A stretch of DNA of 64,000 bases from Mytilus californianus (Eukaryota; Mollusca; Bivalvia; Mytilida; Mytilidae). Location: NCBI RefSeq assembly GCF_021869535.1, contig NW_026262723.1, positions 85,872,324-85,936,323 on the forward strand. Direction: 5' to 3'. Shown piece after piece: positions 54,001 to 63,265 of this stretch (position 1 is its first letter; the number at the start of each line of letters is the position of its first letter). The notes under the pieces were generated by a model. That model made no database searches, was not told the origin of the DNA, and saw nothing but the letters and a program-made list of their open reading frames with translations. The translations under genes and the position numbers were made by a program.

Positions 54001-57000
54001 TATTTAAAGCTTCACGATAACGAAACATGAAACAATTCGAAAAAGAAAACCAACGACTTGGTTTAAGCCAATAACTTTAAAAAAAAGCAGTGTCTTGGAG
54101 CATCAGTAGACAACATCTGTACAGATTAATGGCATGGGTCATATTTGTCTGTTTGTACATTGCATTATGATAAATATACAATTAACACAAACAACAATAA
54201 AACAACAACAGAAAAGAACAGCAAAAAAGAAAAAAGAAAATCTCACTCATAGCACAATATAAATGTATATAAATATACTTGTCAGCTTCTCAGAACCTTG
54301 GTAGCTTGTGATGAGATGGGTTCCCAAGTTTCTTTGACAGAACTTAGTCAAGGTGGAGAAAAGGCTATCATAGAATTTACTGCTCCTTCAACCTCTATAC
54401 TTGAATGTGACAAACGAGTAAAGATTGGTATTGCTCGACATGGCAATACTAACAGAAGAGTTAGATACAGGTACTGTTCTTATATCATAATTTTTTGAAT
54501 ATGATTATTTTTCATACTTGATTTTGAAGAAGTGTATACAGAGTTTAGAAGCAATGCCAGTTTTTCAAGTATTATTTTCCGTCGTTTATTTATTTTGTTA
54601 TTAATATTTCACATGTCAAATTTTATGGATGCCAATATCATTTGGTTGATGTTGAATATTAGTGTTAAATGTGTCCACGGATATGTCCAGCTTTTACCTA
54701 CAATCCAATCCTCTTTTCCTCGTTTGTGCATCTACCAATTGCGACATGTTCTGCGTCAATGAGATAGTTACCCAAGGATAAAAAGAACGAAGAGGCGTAT
54801 TAGAATAACATACGTTCCACCGCAATACTCACTTGTTTATTTATGCATGCCAAGCTCGGAGTCGAAACAATTTGCGAATAAATTCAACACAGACTATCAA
54901 TAATTTGCCATCAACCTCAAATTCACTTCATGACAAAAACATTAAGAGATCAAAAGAGAAAACAACTGTCAATATCCCTGACTTGTTACAGGCACATACA
55001 CATGTGGATGGATAAAAATAATCTTTTGTAAACTCAACCCTCCCCACAGAATCTCGTTGAATAACAATAGTCACATACAAATATTTTGAGGTCTTTAGTA
55101 CAAAAAATGACAATTTCAAATAAACAATATCGATTCTTTTTAAGGGTTGAAACTTTCGATGGAACAGCCGTTGCCACAGAAGATTACATAGAGTTCAAAC
55201 AGTCTTTGGTTTTTGAACCAGGAGAAACTATGAATTATATTGAAATCGACATAGTGGATGATGATATTTGGGAAGAAGATGAAGTTTTCTTTGCCAAAAT
55301 TTCAATAGATCCATCTGAACCAGGGGTTGTTGGGAGAAGGGCCATAACTCAGATAATAGTTTTAAATGATGATAGTAAGTATAAAAGTCTTTACTTGATA
55401 TGTCATGATATGGAATCAAGCATGATTATCCTTGATTAAGAACTTATGCATACCAGACAAGTGTGTGTTAAAGTGGGTACTATCATTCAAACGAAAATTC
55501 AATAATAAAAATTTAGTTTGTGATAAAGGAGAATTCGATTAAGTTTTTTATTTAGAATTTAGTAATTTTGGTTGATGACACTTAATCAACCCAAAAAAAA
55601 CATGTGTGTTTTGAAAATAATTAAATTCAACCATTTCAATCTGTTCTTATACTTGTAGACTATAATTTAAGTTTATTTATTTATTAGGTAAACCGCGTAT
55701 TCTTTATTAGCTATTGTAAATGAAGAAAAATTATGATCTAATAAAGGTTTTCGCTCATCATTTTGTCTCATGATTTGACAACTGTTTTATTAAAAATGAA
55801 ATATTTGAAGTTATGGTCTATCTAATAAACAGAAAACTTAACATCAGTTTTTCTTACACACTGGTGTATATATACTTAACTAACTATTACATTCATGTTG
55901 AATCAAATGCATGACCGTTAGTAACGATGTATAATATTTTTTACAGTTAGGGACACTGTAAGATTCCCGAAGCCAGCCTTTGTATTCAAAGAGAGTGTTG
56001 GTACAGCTTTAATCCCAGTAGAACGAGAAGGAGGTTGCAAGGGCAAAGTCACCGTAAAATATGACACCAAAGATTTAGTAGCTGTCAAGGGTCGTGATTA
56101 CAGCATTGATGAAAAGCAGGAAATTGTGTTTGAAAAGGGAGAAGTTTCCAAAATGATTGAGATCTGTATCAATGATGACATGGTACGTAAAAGATTTGAA
56201 TTAATAAACATGACCATATTTTCTTTCATGGTATATTTGATAGATGTAATGTAAGAGAAAATGAAAATGATCATGTTAAAAACGACCTTATTCAAAGAAA
56301 CAAAATAATCGAATAAAAAGACATAAGACAAAAAAAAATTAAAAATAACCCGTAAATTCATTTTCATTATTTTAGGAATTTGAAAAGGATGAAAATTTTG
56401 AAGTCAGATTGACTGGAGTAGAAGGCAATTGTGAAATGGACAAACGAAAAACGAGATGTGTCGTTACTATCGTGAATGATGACGGTAAGAATCCCGGAAG
56501 TTACTCAATTATATTAAAAAAGATCGATAACATCTGCATCTCGTCATTTTGGTAACTCCTCGAAAAGGATACAGCAGTTTAGAATTATCATTTACAGTAA
56601 TTAACCTAACTTGACAAAAGTAGTGCAAGAAAACAATGCGTGATAGTGTGAATGCAGCCCTAATCACCCATACTGTTATCCAAACTCAAAAAGGTTAACT
56701 CTTGATATAAATTATATCTCATTTTGTTTCGATCTAACGCTTAACTCCATAAAAAAATACTCTGTTAACTGGAATATGAATCATACTTTACCTTACTATT
56801 TCATTATTCCAAACACATGTGCAAATGTTGCATCGATCCTTATTGATTTCATTAGCTTTTCTTATCTAGATAGTTTTAAGCTAAAGGGTTATATTTCTCA
56901 TCATATGATTGCTAATGAAGTTGTATCAAATTTGATTTTCCTCAAATATTTCATTACAGAATTTAAAGGATTCGTCGCCAGAGTAACTGATCTAACAAAT

Positions 57001-58361
57001 GCTAACTTGGACTCACTACGAATGTCATATACATCGTGGAGCAAACAATTCCAGGATGCAATGAATGTGAATGGTGGAGACATTGAAAATGCAACCTTTC
57101 TTGATTATATTTTGCATTTTTTTACATTTGGTTGGAAGGTAAAAACTTTAATGTTTTATACACTGTCAAAAATTTTTTTTTTCTGCCATTTATGAATTAA
57201 TATATAAATATGAATTATGTATTACTAATGTTAAATGATTTCTCGTAATTATAAATATGTTGCCAAAAAGAGGACACGATTAAGAAAGCGAAATGCATTT
57301 TTATATATTCTTATTTTAACTTTGCTATTGAAAAGGTATGTTAAAATCACATATACTACGAAAGTCAATATGTGATAGGAATACATATTTACACCATATG
57401 GAATTTACAAATATTTTTTTTCCAATTTCCAATTTATATTTTGGAGTCGAAATGCAAAAGTACATAAATATCCAGTTTTTAACATACTCGAGAACTATTT
57501 TTCAGGTTATCTTCTCGTTAGTTCCACCAGCAAGTATATTAGGAGGATGGTTATGCTTTATTTGCGCTTTAATAGCTATTGGAATATTAACTGCGATAAT
57601 AGGAGATTTGGCAAACATATTTGGGTGCCTAATTGGTTTAAAACCTGAAGTCACAGCAATCACGTTCGTTGCTTTAGGAACCAGCTTACCAGATTTATTT
57701 GCCAGTAGAGCAGCGGCAACATTAGAACGATCGGCTGACAATGCAGTAGGAAATGTGACTGGCAGTAATGCAGTCAATGTTTTCATGGGTCTTGGTGTTT
57801 CTTGGTCGATTGCTGCAATTTATTGGGCGGCACAGGTATTCATTTATTGTCATATTTTTCTAAGTGATATATAACTTCTGAATTTAAAAAGTAAATGACA
57901 AATGTAATAATTTTAAAAGTGCATACTTGTTTTGCCTTGTTTAACAGTACAATAATCGAATACTTTGGATTCACCCAAGTTAGTGCTTGAATTTCGATAA
58001 AACTTCAACTAAGAAATGAAAATGTTCATATGATAGTACGTTTTACTTGAAGCAAAAAAATGTGTATTAGTATAACATACCTTCAACATGTTTTATATTA
58101 TGGACATCTTTTTCTTTTCAGGGCAAAAACTTTGAAGTACAAGCTGGTAGTTTAGTATTCAGTGTAGTAATATATTCCATTTGTGCTGTAGTAACATTAG
58201 GACTTTTAATTGTACGACGTTTTACCGGTATCTTTGGAAAGGCGGAGCTTGGTGGTCCAACAGGTCCGAAGATGGCATGTGGACTATTTCTTATCTTCCT
58301 ATGGTTCTTTTATGTTCTCTTGTCATCGTTACAAAGTTATGAACACATTTCGGGATTCTAA
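44346..58361 (+). CDS. SLC8A: Na+/Ca2+ exchanger, SLC8/Calx type (ten coding exons)
   Basis: Plasma-membrane antiporter expelling one Ca2+ for about three Na+. Exons: 44346-45024, 51791-51855, 53560-53727, 54286-54470, 55145-55374, 55947-56182, 56376-56484, 56960-57138, 57506-57835 and 58122-58361; all introns are GT-AG and phases agree. About 806 residues: TM segments and alpha-1 repeat with ALGSSAPE (98-105), TM5 near 190-208, a loop with two Calx-beta domains (about 315-442 and 443-557), then alpha-2 repeat with GTSLPD (675-680) and VTGSNAVNVF. Vertebrate exchangers are longer, mainly in the loop. After TM5 the usual basic autoinhibitory (XIP) stretch is replaced by DKDFFGKGSVQDSG. The start is the ATG nine bases into an exon; no signal peptide is visible, so an upstream coding exon is possible. 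Confidence 0.93.
45856..46670. repeat. 50-bp minisatellite, about 16 copies, in exchanger intron 1
   Basis: The unit reads 'attagtttgtatcgctcacc', 'ttgggttgttgttaccacg', 'tttacatatag' or 'tttacatatac' and has a strict 50-bp period. Variation is limited: GAT/CAT alternation after 'tatat', TTGGGTGG in the first two units, one unit with an extra 'ctagta' near 46,111, and more changes in the last four units. Units differ most at the ends, as expected of an array evened out from its centre. Confidence 0.98.
46738..47010 (+). repeat. tRNA-derived SINE-like sequence
   Basis: 'gttctcgtgctcacctagaa' with 'gatcgtggtttagaag', 'ctcgaactctaacccagacc', 'gctgcttctctggtaaatgc', 'gagcaaacactggtcagttg' and 'ggaataatgtgtcccggtga' follow the order I remember from bivalve SINEs. 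These have a tRNA-like head with A and B boxes and a conserved middle. The B box region is disturbed by an insertion of about ten bases, so the internal promoter is probably lost. Confidence 0.55.
47060..47260 (+). repeat. Penelope-like 3' tail
   Basis: 'gattgggttcgtgctgccca', 'gttttgtcttttcgtcgtat', 'tttggccatggtgttatctg' and 'ccttggtatcttttctctct' correspond to the reverse complement of the tail at 19,310-19,520. The 70-codon frame in it is not a gene. Confidence 0.5.
48060..48275 (+). repeat. Dispersed mussel repeat, right end
   Basis: 'ggagtttagtatgacgtcca', 'ggccagctgaaggacgcctc', 'gggagtttctcgctgcattg' and 'gttgtctctttgacacattc' in order. The left phrase overlaps the repeat at 23,590-23,995. 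Confidence 0.7.
50595..50715. repeat. Degenerate 'TTTTAGCGCAA' repeat
   Basis: Five copies of 'attttagcg' or close variants ('gttttagcgc', 'attttagcgc', 'atattagcga', 'attttagcac') spaced about 22-35 bp, two of them preceded by 'taaccc'. Confidence 0.7.
51791..51855 (+). CDS. SLC8A: Exchanger exon 2: start of cytoplasmic loop
   Basis: 65 bp, phase 1 to 0. It encodes EEQNLLEKQKADRQIIQEVL, a charged helical segment. Flanked by 'tattttttag' and 'gtacgt'. Its size and the matching phases of both neighbours support it. Confidence 0.8.
52303..52628. mobile_element. Fold-back element in exchanger intron 2
   Basis: Inverted ends 'gggagctaccatttgatttt' / 'aaaatcaaatggtagctccc' extend to 'ctaggatga' / 'tcatcctag' on the inner side. 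TAA on both flanks may be a target duplication. Inside lie a run of 21 G (52,327-52,347) and then about seven units of roughly 30 bp with 'gtcctgcctttttatttttc', the later ones more diverged. No coding frame. Confidence 0.9.
53560..53727 (+). CDS. SLC8A: Exchanger exon 3: cytoplasmic loop
   Basis: 168 bp, phase 0 to 0, with 56 codons. It includes AVLTARLMEENKEHSRGWYR and INAIRSLTGG. SR-WYRI-A-R--TG matches the conserved SRAFYRIQATR-MTG segment that precedes the first Calx-beta domain in animal exchangers. The acceptor is 'catttttag'; the donor is GAG|gtatat. Confidence 0.88.
53920..54020 (-). repeat. Worn piece of the 'GAGTTGTCTC' repeat
   Basis: 'aaagaattgtggtgtgattg', 'ccactaaaaaccaaatgaaa' and 'aactacaatccataagctat' loosely follow the order in the copy at 40,130-40,315. 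Lies in exchanger intron 3. Confidence 0.35.
54286..54470 (+). CDS. SLC8A: Exchanger exon 4: first half of Calx-beta 1
   Basis: 185 bp, phase 0 to 2. It encodes IIEFTAPSTSILECDKRVKI and ARHGNTNRRVRYR, with the strand order of a Calx-beta domain (F--P---V-E------- ---R-G). The acceptor at 54,284-54,285 keeps frame; the AG eight bases further on (54,292-54,293) would lead to an early stop. Confidence 0.87.
54860..55010 (+). repeat. Worn copy of the 'ACAACTGTC' repeat in exchanger intron 4
   Basis: 'aaaacaactgtcaatatccc' and 'tgacttgttacaggcac' match the insertion at 6,800-7,008. The 60-codon frame here is accidental. Confidence 0.45.
55145..55374 (+). CDS. SLC8A: Exchanger exon 5: second half of Calx-beta 1
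   Basis: 230 bp, phase 2 to 1. It encodes VETFDGTAVATEDYIEF, LVFEPGETMNYIEIDIVDDD, IWEEDEVFFAKIS and IIVLNDDS. GTA--TEDY, DDDIWEEDE and NDD supply the acidic residues that bind Ca2+ in CBD1, so calcium regulation through this domain is probably kept. Confidence 0.95.
55947..56182 (+). CDS. SLC8A: Exchanger exon 6: Calx-beta 2, first part
   Basis: 236 bp, phase 1 to 0. It encodes VRFPKPAFVFKESVGTALIP, VEREGGCKGKVTVKY, GRDYSIDEKQEIVFEKGE and ICINDDM. The acceptor is 'tttttacag'; the donor is ATG|gtacgt. GRDY and NDD are the acidic sites of a second Calx-beta domain. Confidence 0.95.
56376..56484 (+). CDS. SLC8A: Exchanger exon 7: Calx-beta 2, end
   Basis: 109 bp, phase 0 to 1. It encodes EFEKDENFEVRLTGVEGNC and CVVTIVNDDG. 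Compared with vertebrate NCX1 the end of this domain is short; vertebrates have alternatively used exons in this area, and none is seen here. Confidence 0.93.
56960..57138 (+). CDS. SLC8A: Exchanger exon 8: loop end and approach to TM6
   Basis: 179 bp, phase 1 to 0. It encodes SYTSWSKQFQDAMNVNGGD and FLDYILHFFTFGWK. SW--QF--A----G followed by -DY--HF---WK is the conserved lead-in to the C-terminal membrane half. The acceptor is 'tcattacag'. The donor is AAG|gtaaaa. Confidence 0.94.
57506..57835 (+). CDS. SLC8A: Exchanger exon 9: alpha-2 repeat
   Basis: 330 bp, phase 0 to 0, with 110 codons. It contains VPPASILGGWLCFI, IGDLANIFGCLIGL, FVALGTSLPDLFASRAAA and GNVTGSNAVNVFMGLG. GTS-PD and NVTGSNAVNVF are the ion-binding signature of alpha-2 in NCX proteins. 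A 178-codon frame beginning at 57,338 is this exon read back into the intron. Confidence 0.97.
58122..58361 (+). CDS. SLC8A: Exchanger exon 10: last TM segments and C-terminus
   Basis: 240 bp including the TAA stop. It encodes GKNFEVQAGSLVFSVVIY, LGGPTGPKMACGLFLIFLW and ends SLQSYEHISGF. ELGGP and the final S-------I-GF match animal NCX ends. The acceptor is 'ttcttttcag'. Confidence 0.96.
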   Translation, partial: GKNFEVQAGSLVFSVVIYSICAVVTLGLLIVRRFTGIFGKAELGGPTGPKMACGLFLIFLWFFYVLLSSLQSYEHISGF

Positions 58362-58538
58362 ACTTTATTTTAACAATATTATTTATATTAATATTAATTA
58401 ATATTGTTGTAGAATGTGATATTGTCTCAGAGGATAATGTTATTTTATATTTAGTTGTTGATTTGGTGTCCAAACTTATACATTTTACCCAAGTGAAATG
58501 AAACACGAGAGCTGAAATGTCTGATTTTGACTTCTAAA

Positions 58539-58544
58539 ATAAAA
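58539..58544 (+). terminator. Probable exchanger poly(A) signal
   Basis: AATAAA, 178 bp after the stop codon. Further AATAAA-like sites at about 58,677 and 58,772 could be used instead. Confidence 0.5.
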
Positions 58545-60260
58545 TTCAATTATCATTTCATATTGCTGATTCCTATGTTCTGTAAACATCGGACCACTCG
58601 AATCATGTTCCAATGATATATTTTCATGTCATTGCGATTAGTTATGTTATAGAAAACTAAGTATTGTCTAAAAAACAAATAAATATCTCTAAGCATCTGT
58701 CCACCGGAAACATTAAATAACAATCATTTACAATGTAAATTTAATATTTAAACTATCAATCGTTTGATAGATAAATAAATGATTTATATAGTTCATTGTG
58801 CTTTATGTATTTTTCTGTATTATGCGATATTTGATAGTGGATTTTAAATACAATTGACCGACTTCAACCTCATGACAATAAGAACCATAAATCACCTTAG
58901 GTTATATTTTAAATTTAATGAAGTTATATGTTTTCCAATGCACATATCTTTGAGTTTTCATTATAATTTGTCTTTTTAGGGTTCACTTGGTCGGGTATTG
59001 TTCCAAATATTAAAGGAATTTTAATTTGAATTGTAACATTGCTGCTTTAGTACTGTTCTAGTCTACATTTGAAAATGTTCAAAATACAGATAATCAAAAA
59101 CTTCCATTAAACGTTAGCAAGTGCTATAATATGTTCAGTGCTATTCGTATACATTTACTACATATCATAAATATCTCTAAAGTGAACCAATACTTTTGTT
59201 TGATTCTGAATTTTGTAAAGACTTCCAAACAAATCTAACTTCACCCTGCTTCATCATATTGAATAAATGGACATGCCGTTATACGGTATTTTGTTTATTA
59301 TAATTCATTAATAATTAGAAGTCGATATACATATTTGACCATGTGTTGGGTTGATTAGATATAGCATGTATATAAAACAAAACACAAAAAAATAAGACAC
59401 CGTGTGACTGAAAATACTACTTAATTCAAGCAGTTATCACTTTTATATGTTAAGGCAATTGTATTTATAAAATATTTTATTCGTAAATGTGTGATCAGAA
59501 ACAAATTTTTTTTTATATAAAGATAGTTCAAATGAGCAATTGAGTGAGCCAAAAATAGTTTTAATGAGCGATTGAGTATGCAAGAAATAAATCAGTATGT
59601 TTAGTGTTAGTCAATCACTCGTTACTTTGATATAAATGTTTCCAGTTATCAAATTTTTTTTTTTACTTAATTTTAATTTAATTTTTAAATAAATTTCTCG
59701 TGCAAACATATCTTAGAACTTTTCTTATTTGAATATTTGTTTCTGCAGCTCAATGGGTATAAGCATTGAATGTTTGTAGAAGAAACGGATGTTTATACGG
59801 TCTTAGAGAATTACAATCAGGATTCTTATTGTAGATGGTAAATAGATATTATACCAAAACATTAACATATAGGTATTCTATTTAATATAGAAAATGTAAT
59901 TAGATGTCACCACATTAAGAAAACAATATTGTATGTAGTAACGAGAGTCCTTTTTTCTTTCTGTCATTTTATAGCATTTGTTTTTTTCACCAATCTATGC
60001 TAATAGGAAAATTAATTAATATTGCTTATTTAATGAAATCTTAGATACATATATAAAATACATTTTTTTCAGGTTTAAAATTCATATAAATGAAAAATTA
60101 GAATATTTAGATTTGATGTTTTTTATTCTACCAGCATTACTTCCATTATCCCTCTGCTCTTAAACGAAATTGTACAATTTCTGTTTTTTTTTTTATTTCA
60201 GTTGCACGCTTTCAGATATACATTTCACATGAGGTTACAAAATGCAACATATTTTATAAA
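58545..60260. other. No supported feature
   Basis: AT-rich; may include longer 3' untranslated sequence of the exchanger. No repeat family or coding frame recognised. Confidence 0.5.
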
Positions 60261-60265
60261 TATAG

Positions 60266-60421
60266 ATTCTTACATTGATACCAGTGGATTATCGGATTTA
60301 TCCAATCGAGATAGTTAAATTATCAATTTTAAAGTCTGATCCTTGGCGAGGACTTTAAAATTTATAATTTAACTATCGAGATTGGATAAATCAGATAATT
60401 CACGAGTAACTATGTAAGAAT
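60266..60421. repeat. Fold-back hairpin, arms about 71 bp
   Basis: Arms 60,266-60,336 and 60,351-60,421 pair over most of their length around a 14-base loop 'tgatccttggcgag'. The inner 45 bases are almost perfect, the outer ones weaker, closing with 'attcttacat' / 'atgtaagaat'. Confidence 0.92.
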
Positions 60422-60847
60422 GTGTTTCTCTAATGATTAAAAAATACATTTTCATTTTTTGTTAAACCAAAACCCCCTTCGAGTGCCTTCCACATTTCAC
60501 AAAATTGTCAATTTCATTAACATCTGTTAGCATATTTTGAGCTGATAAAGGTTATGACCCTTAAATTCATCCAATCATCTTTTGAGATCACCGGCAACCA
60601 CACGTTGATTAAATTTTTTTTATACAATGAGTGCAGAAAGGTATAAATTGTCAAAGAATTAGAGAAAATAGAATATAATAGTGCCAAAACCCACAAGTCA
60701 CGAACAGTATTGCATTATAGATAACATTAATAAATTATATTTTTTAAGTTGATATATAAATTTTCTGTATTCTATTTTCCAGTAACTTGTTTGTCTTTTA
60801 CATATTTGTTACGATTTATAGATTCCCTATTAGTTTTAGTACACGAA

Positions 60848-60887
60848 ACATATATATATATATATTATATATATATATATATATATG
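60848..60887. repeat. (TA)n microsatellite
   Basis: TA units with one break; self-complementary. Confidence 0.9.
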
Positions 60888-60889
60888 TT

Positions 60890-62475
60890 TTAACCTTGTA
60901 GAATTTTACTTGTAGGGTTTTTTCCACAGTCCCCTTTCTATATAGATGTATATACATTAATCAGAAATCCATGACACTGAAAACCACTAGTTAAGAGAGT
61001 GACTTTTCATTGTTCAACTTGTGTTTATTTGTTTTGAATAGACTATTTTTTATGATTAAAGCCATTCTATAAAATTCTTGAGCACGCTTGAAAGACTTAA
61101 AGATTGTTAGCGATATTTCCGTTTCTTAAATACCAAAACACATTTAAATGCAATGTATGATAAACAGAGAAAGGAGACTATGGAGACAACAAATATCGCT
61201 CAATGATTGTATCGTTATTAAAAATTGTTTGGAAGACTCAAATCTGCAATAAACTTTCAAATAATGGTTCACTTTGTTTAAGATATATTATTATGAGATA
61301 TTCTGCACAATGGTACAAGCACATGTTACAACACTCAGTTAGCAAAAATATTATGTTTGCCATAAAACTTTTATTTTTCCTGAAATTTGTAGAACCTGTT
61401 TTCCCTATCGTTCTTCCAATATCCAAATTACCAATTAATACTATTAGTCTGATACCCGACACATAAACGCATTCGTAGCATCCATTTACGGAATTTACTG
61501 AAATATACGATGGTTATAGAAAATATTTTATGTAACCTTACATGTCTAAAGTCACGTTTGCCCGAGAGAGTTTAACATTATTTTTGCAAAACAACATAAC
61601 TTAAAAGCTGGAAACATTCACAAACAAAATTTATAATTTAAATCACGCCAATAACGAAAAACTGGCTACTAGGTGGCATGTACCTGCGAGGAACTGATAG
61701 TCCTTTAGCAGCATAGAGGTCCAGTGTTAGTTAAAGATTTAAATCTAATATTAGTGTACACATCCCACGTTTTAGGAAACCCCTTCATCAGGTACGTTAT
61801 GCACAAAATTTTGGACCCAAGAATCATGTTTAAACGTCTGAAAGTTTGCAAACCAAAACCAAAACGAATTTTATTGTTTTTTATCATTCAGGTCTTGAAT
61901 TTATATGGTGTAAAACAACTGTTCATTCGAATTCTTTCGTCATGAAAATCATTGTTCCTGAGCATGCATAGACACGAATAAGGTTCAAAATGTCTTGTTT
62001 GACAATATTTTAGATTATATATTTTAAATTATCGGAATTCTTATTGGTAAAAACTGCTAAACTCCGATTGCAGATCCTTTTCCTAACTGTCATGAATATT
62101 CCGTGAAACTTCAGAAAGGAAAAAAAGAAGAAAATTCTGAAACATATATTATATTTTTAACAATAATAGCAGATACATTGATAATGTTCTTACTAGTGAT
62201 GAGTCCGAGTTATTAATCATGATGAATGAGTTTATCACAAAGAACTTCAGATTATTAAATGCTAAAAAACAGCAAAAATTATCAACAGTTTTGTGTACGA
62301 AACGGAAAAATTGAACTAAGAAATAAAAGAAAAGACGAGTTTTACCTTGCCAATACAAACTTTCATTTTAGATAAGGATGTTTCTCTTGTTGCAGCCTAT
62401 ATACTATGGTGTGTTCTTTTCAAAATTTGTGGAGTTTGATAGAACATGTTAAAATAAATAAAGCCAGACACACCT
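60890..62475. other. No supported gene
   Basis: AT-rich. The 87-codon frame at 61,203-61,466 has no recognised domain. A reversed 'cctgatgaaggggtttcct' lies at about 61,774-61,792. Confidence 0.5.
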
Positions 62476-62479
62476 TGTA

Positions 62480-63265
62480 TTACAAAAGTTTTATGGGTAA
62501 ATTAAGGCGACAGTAGTTTACCGATGTTCTTATCTCGTAAATGGAGTAGTCCTGCTCCAAATGTGGCACCTTTCGTATTGCTCATACAAGTACAAACTTG
62601 TTGATAAGTCTTATTCGATGATTGGAACATACCCGTCGTCATCTGTGAAACAGATATTCTATAACGGTCAACCAACTCGTGATGGCGTCCGTAAAAATTT
62701 CAAAGGACGGCTGCAACTTCACTGCTTGGAACCCTTGGTTTAATAGCTTCCTTGTAAGCAGCCGCACTCTATCAAGGAAATCATGATATGAAATGCATGC
62801 TCTGGAATATAATATTAGCTGGGAGATGTTTACTCCATATGCAAGCACTGCTAAAATGTTGCTACATAGAAATGGAAAGTTCCCAATTGGGAAGCTGAAA
62901 TCCTGACTTTTGTTGTGAAGTTTTGTTATCAATCGACCATCATTGTCAGTTTCTAGATGCAAGTCAAGATATGAGGCAGGCTGTTTTATCCTTTGTTTCA
63001 CGATTTATTGAATAGATGCGTTCGACATAGTCACTAAACTTTTAATTATTTAGTGAGAGGACATCATCTTCATAGCGGAACGTGAAGTTAAAGCATAATG
63101 CTAGCTTCTATTCATTCTTCCTAACAATATCCCTCATATGAATAAAGGAACAAGTCGGCAAGAAGAGGAGCACAGTTGGTTCCCATGTGAATGTCTATTG
63201 TTTGTTGAAAAAACACGTAACAAATATGCTGTCAATCAAAAATTCAAGCATCTTGATAACTGAAT
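62480..63265 (-). pseudogene. Penelope-like RT, C-terminal half and 3' region (copy A)
   Basis: On the minus strand: FLIDSIFVT (about 63,230), CAPLLADLFLY region (about 63,150), FNFTFRYEDDVLSLNN (about 63,050-63,090), SYLDLHLETDNDGRL (about 62,940-62,975), FPFLCSNI and YGVNISQLILYSRACIS (about 62,790-62,880), then DFLDRVRLLTRKLLNQGF (about 62,740). The catalytic YIDD reads YEDD, an inactivating change. The 3' part contains 'gctccaaatgtggcaccttt' on the plus strand, as in the tail at 29,745. Confidence 0.82.

Noticed and set aside
56776-57195. 139-codon frame that could be taken as a separate gene
   Set aside because: It is exchanger exon 8 read through its acceptor and donor; splice sites and phase fix the true limits at 56,960-57,138.
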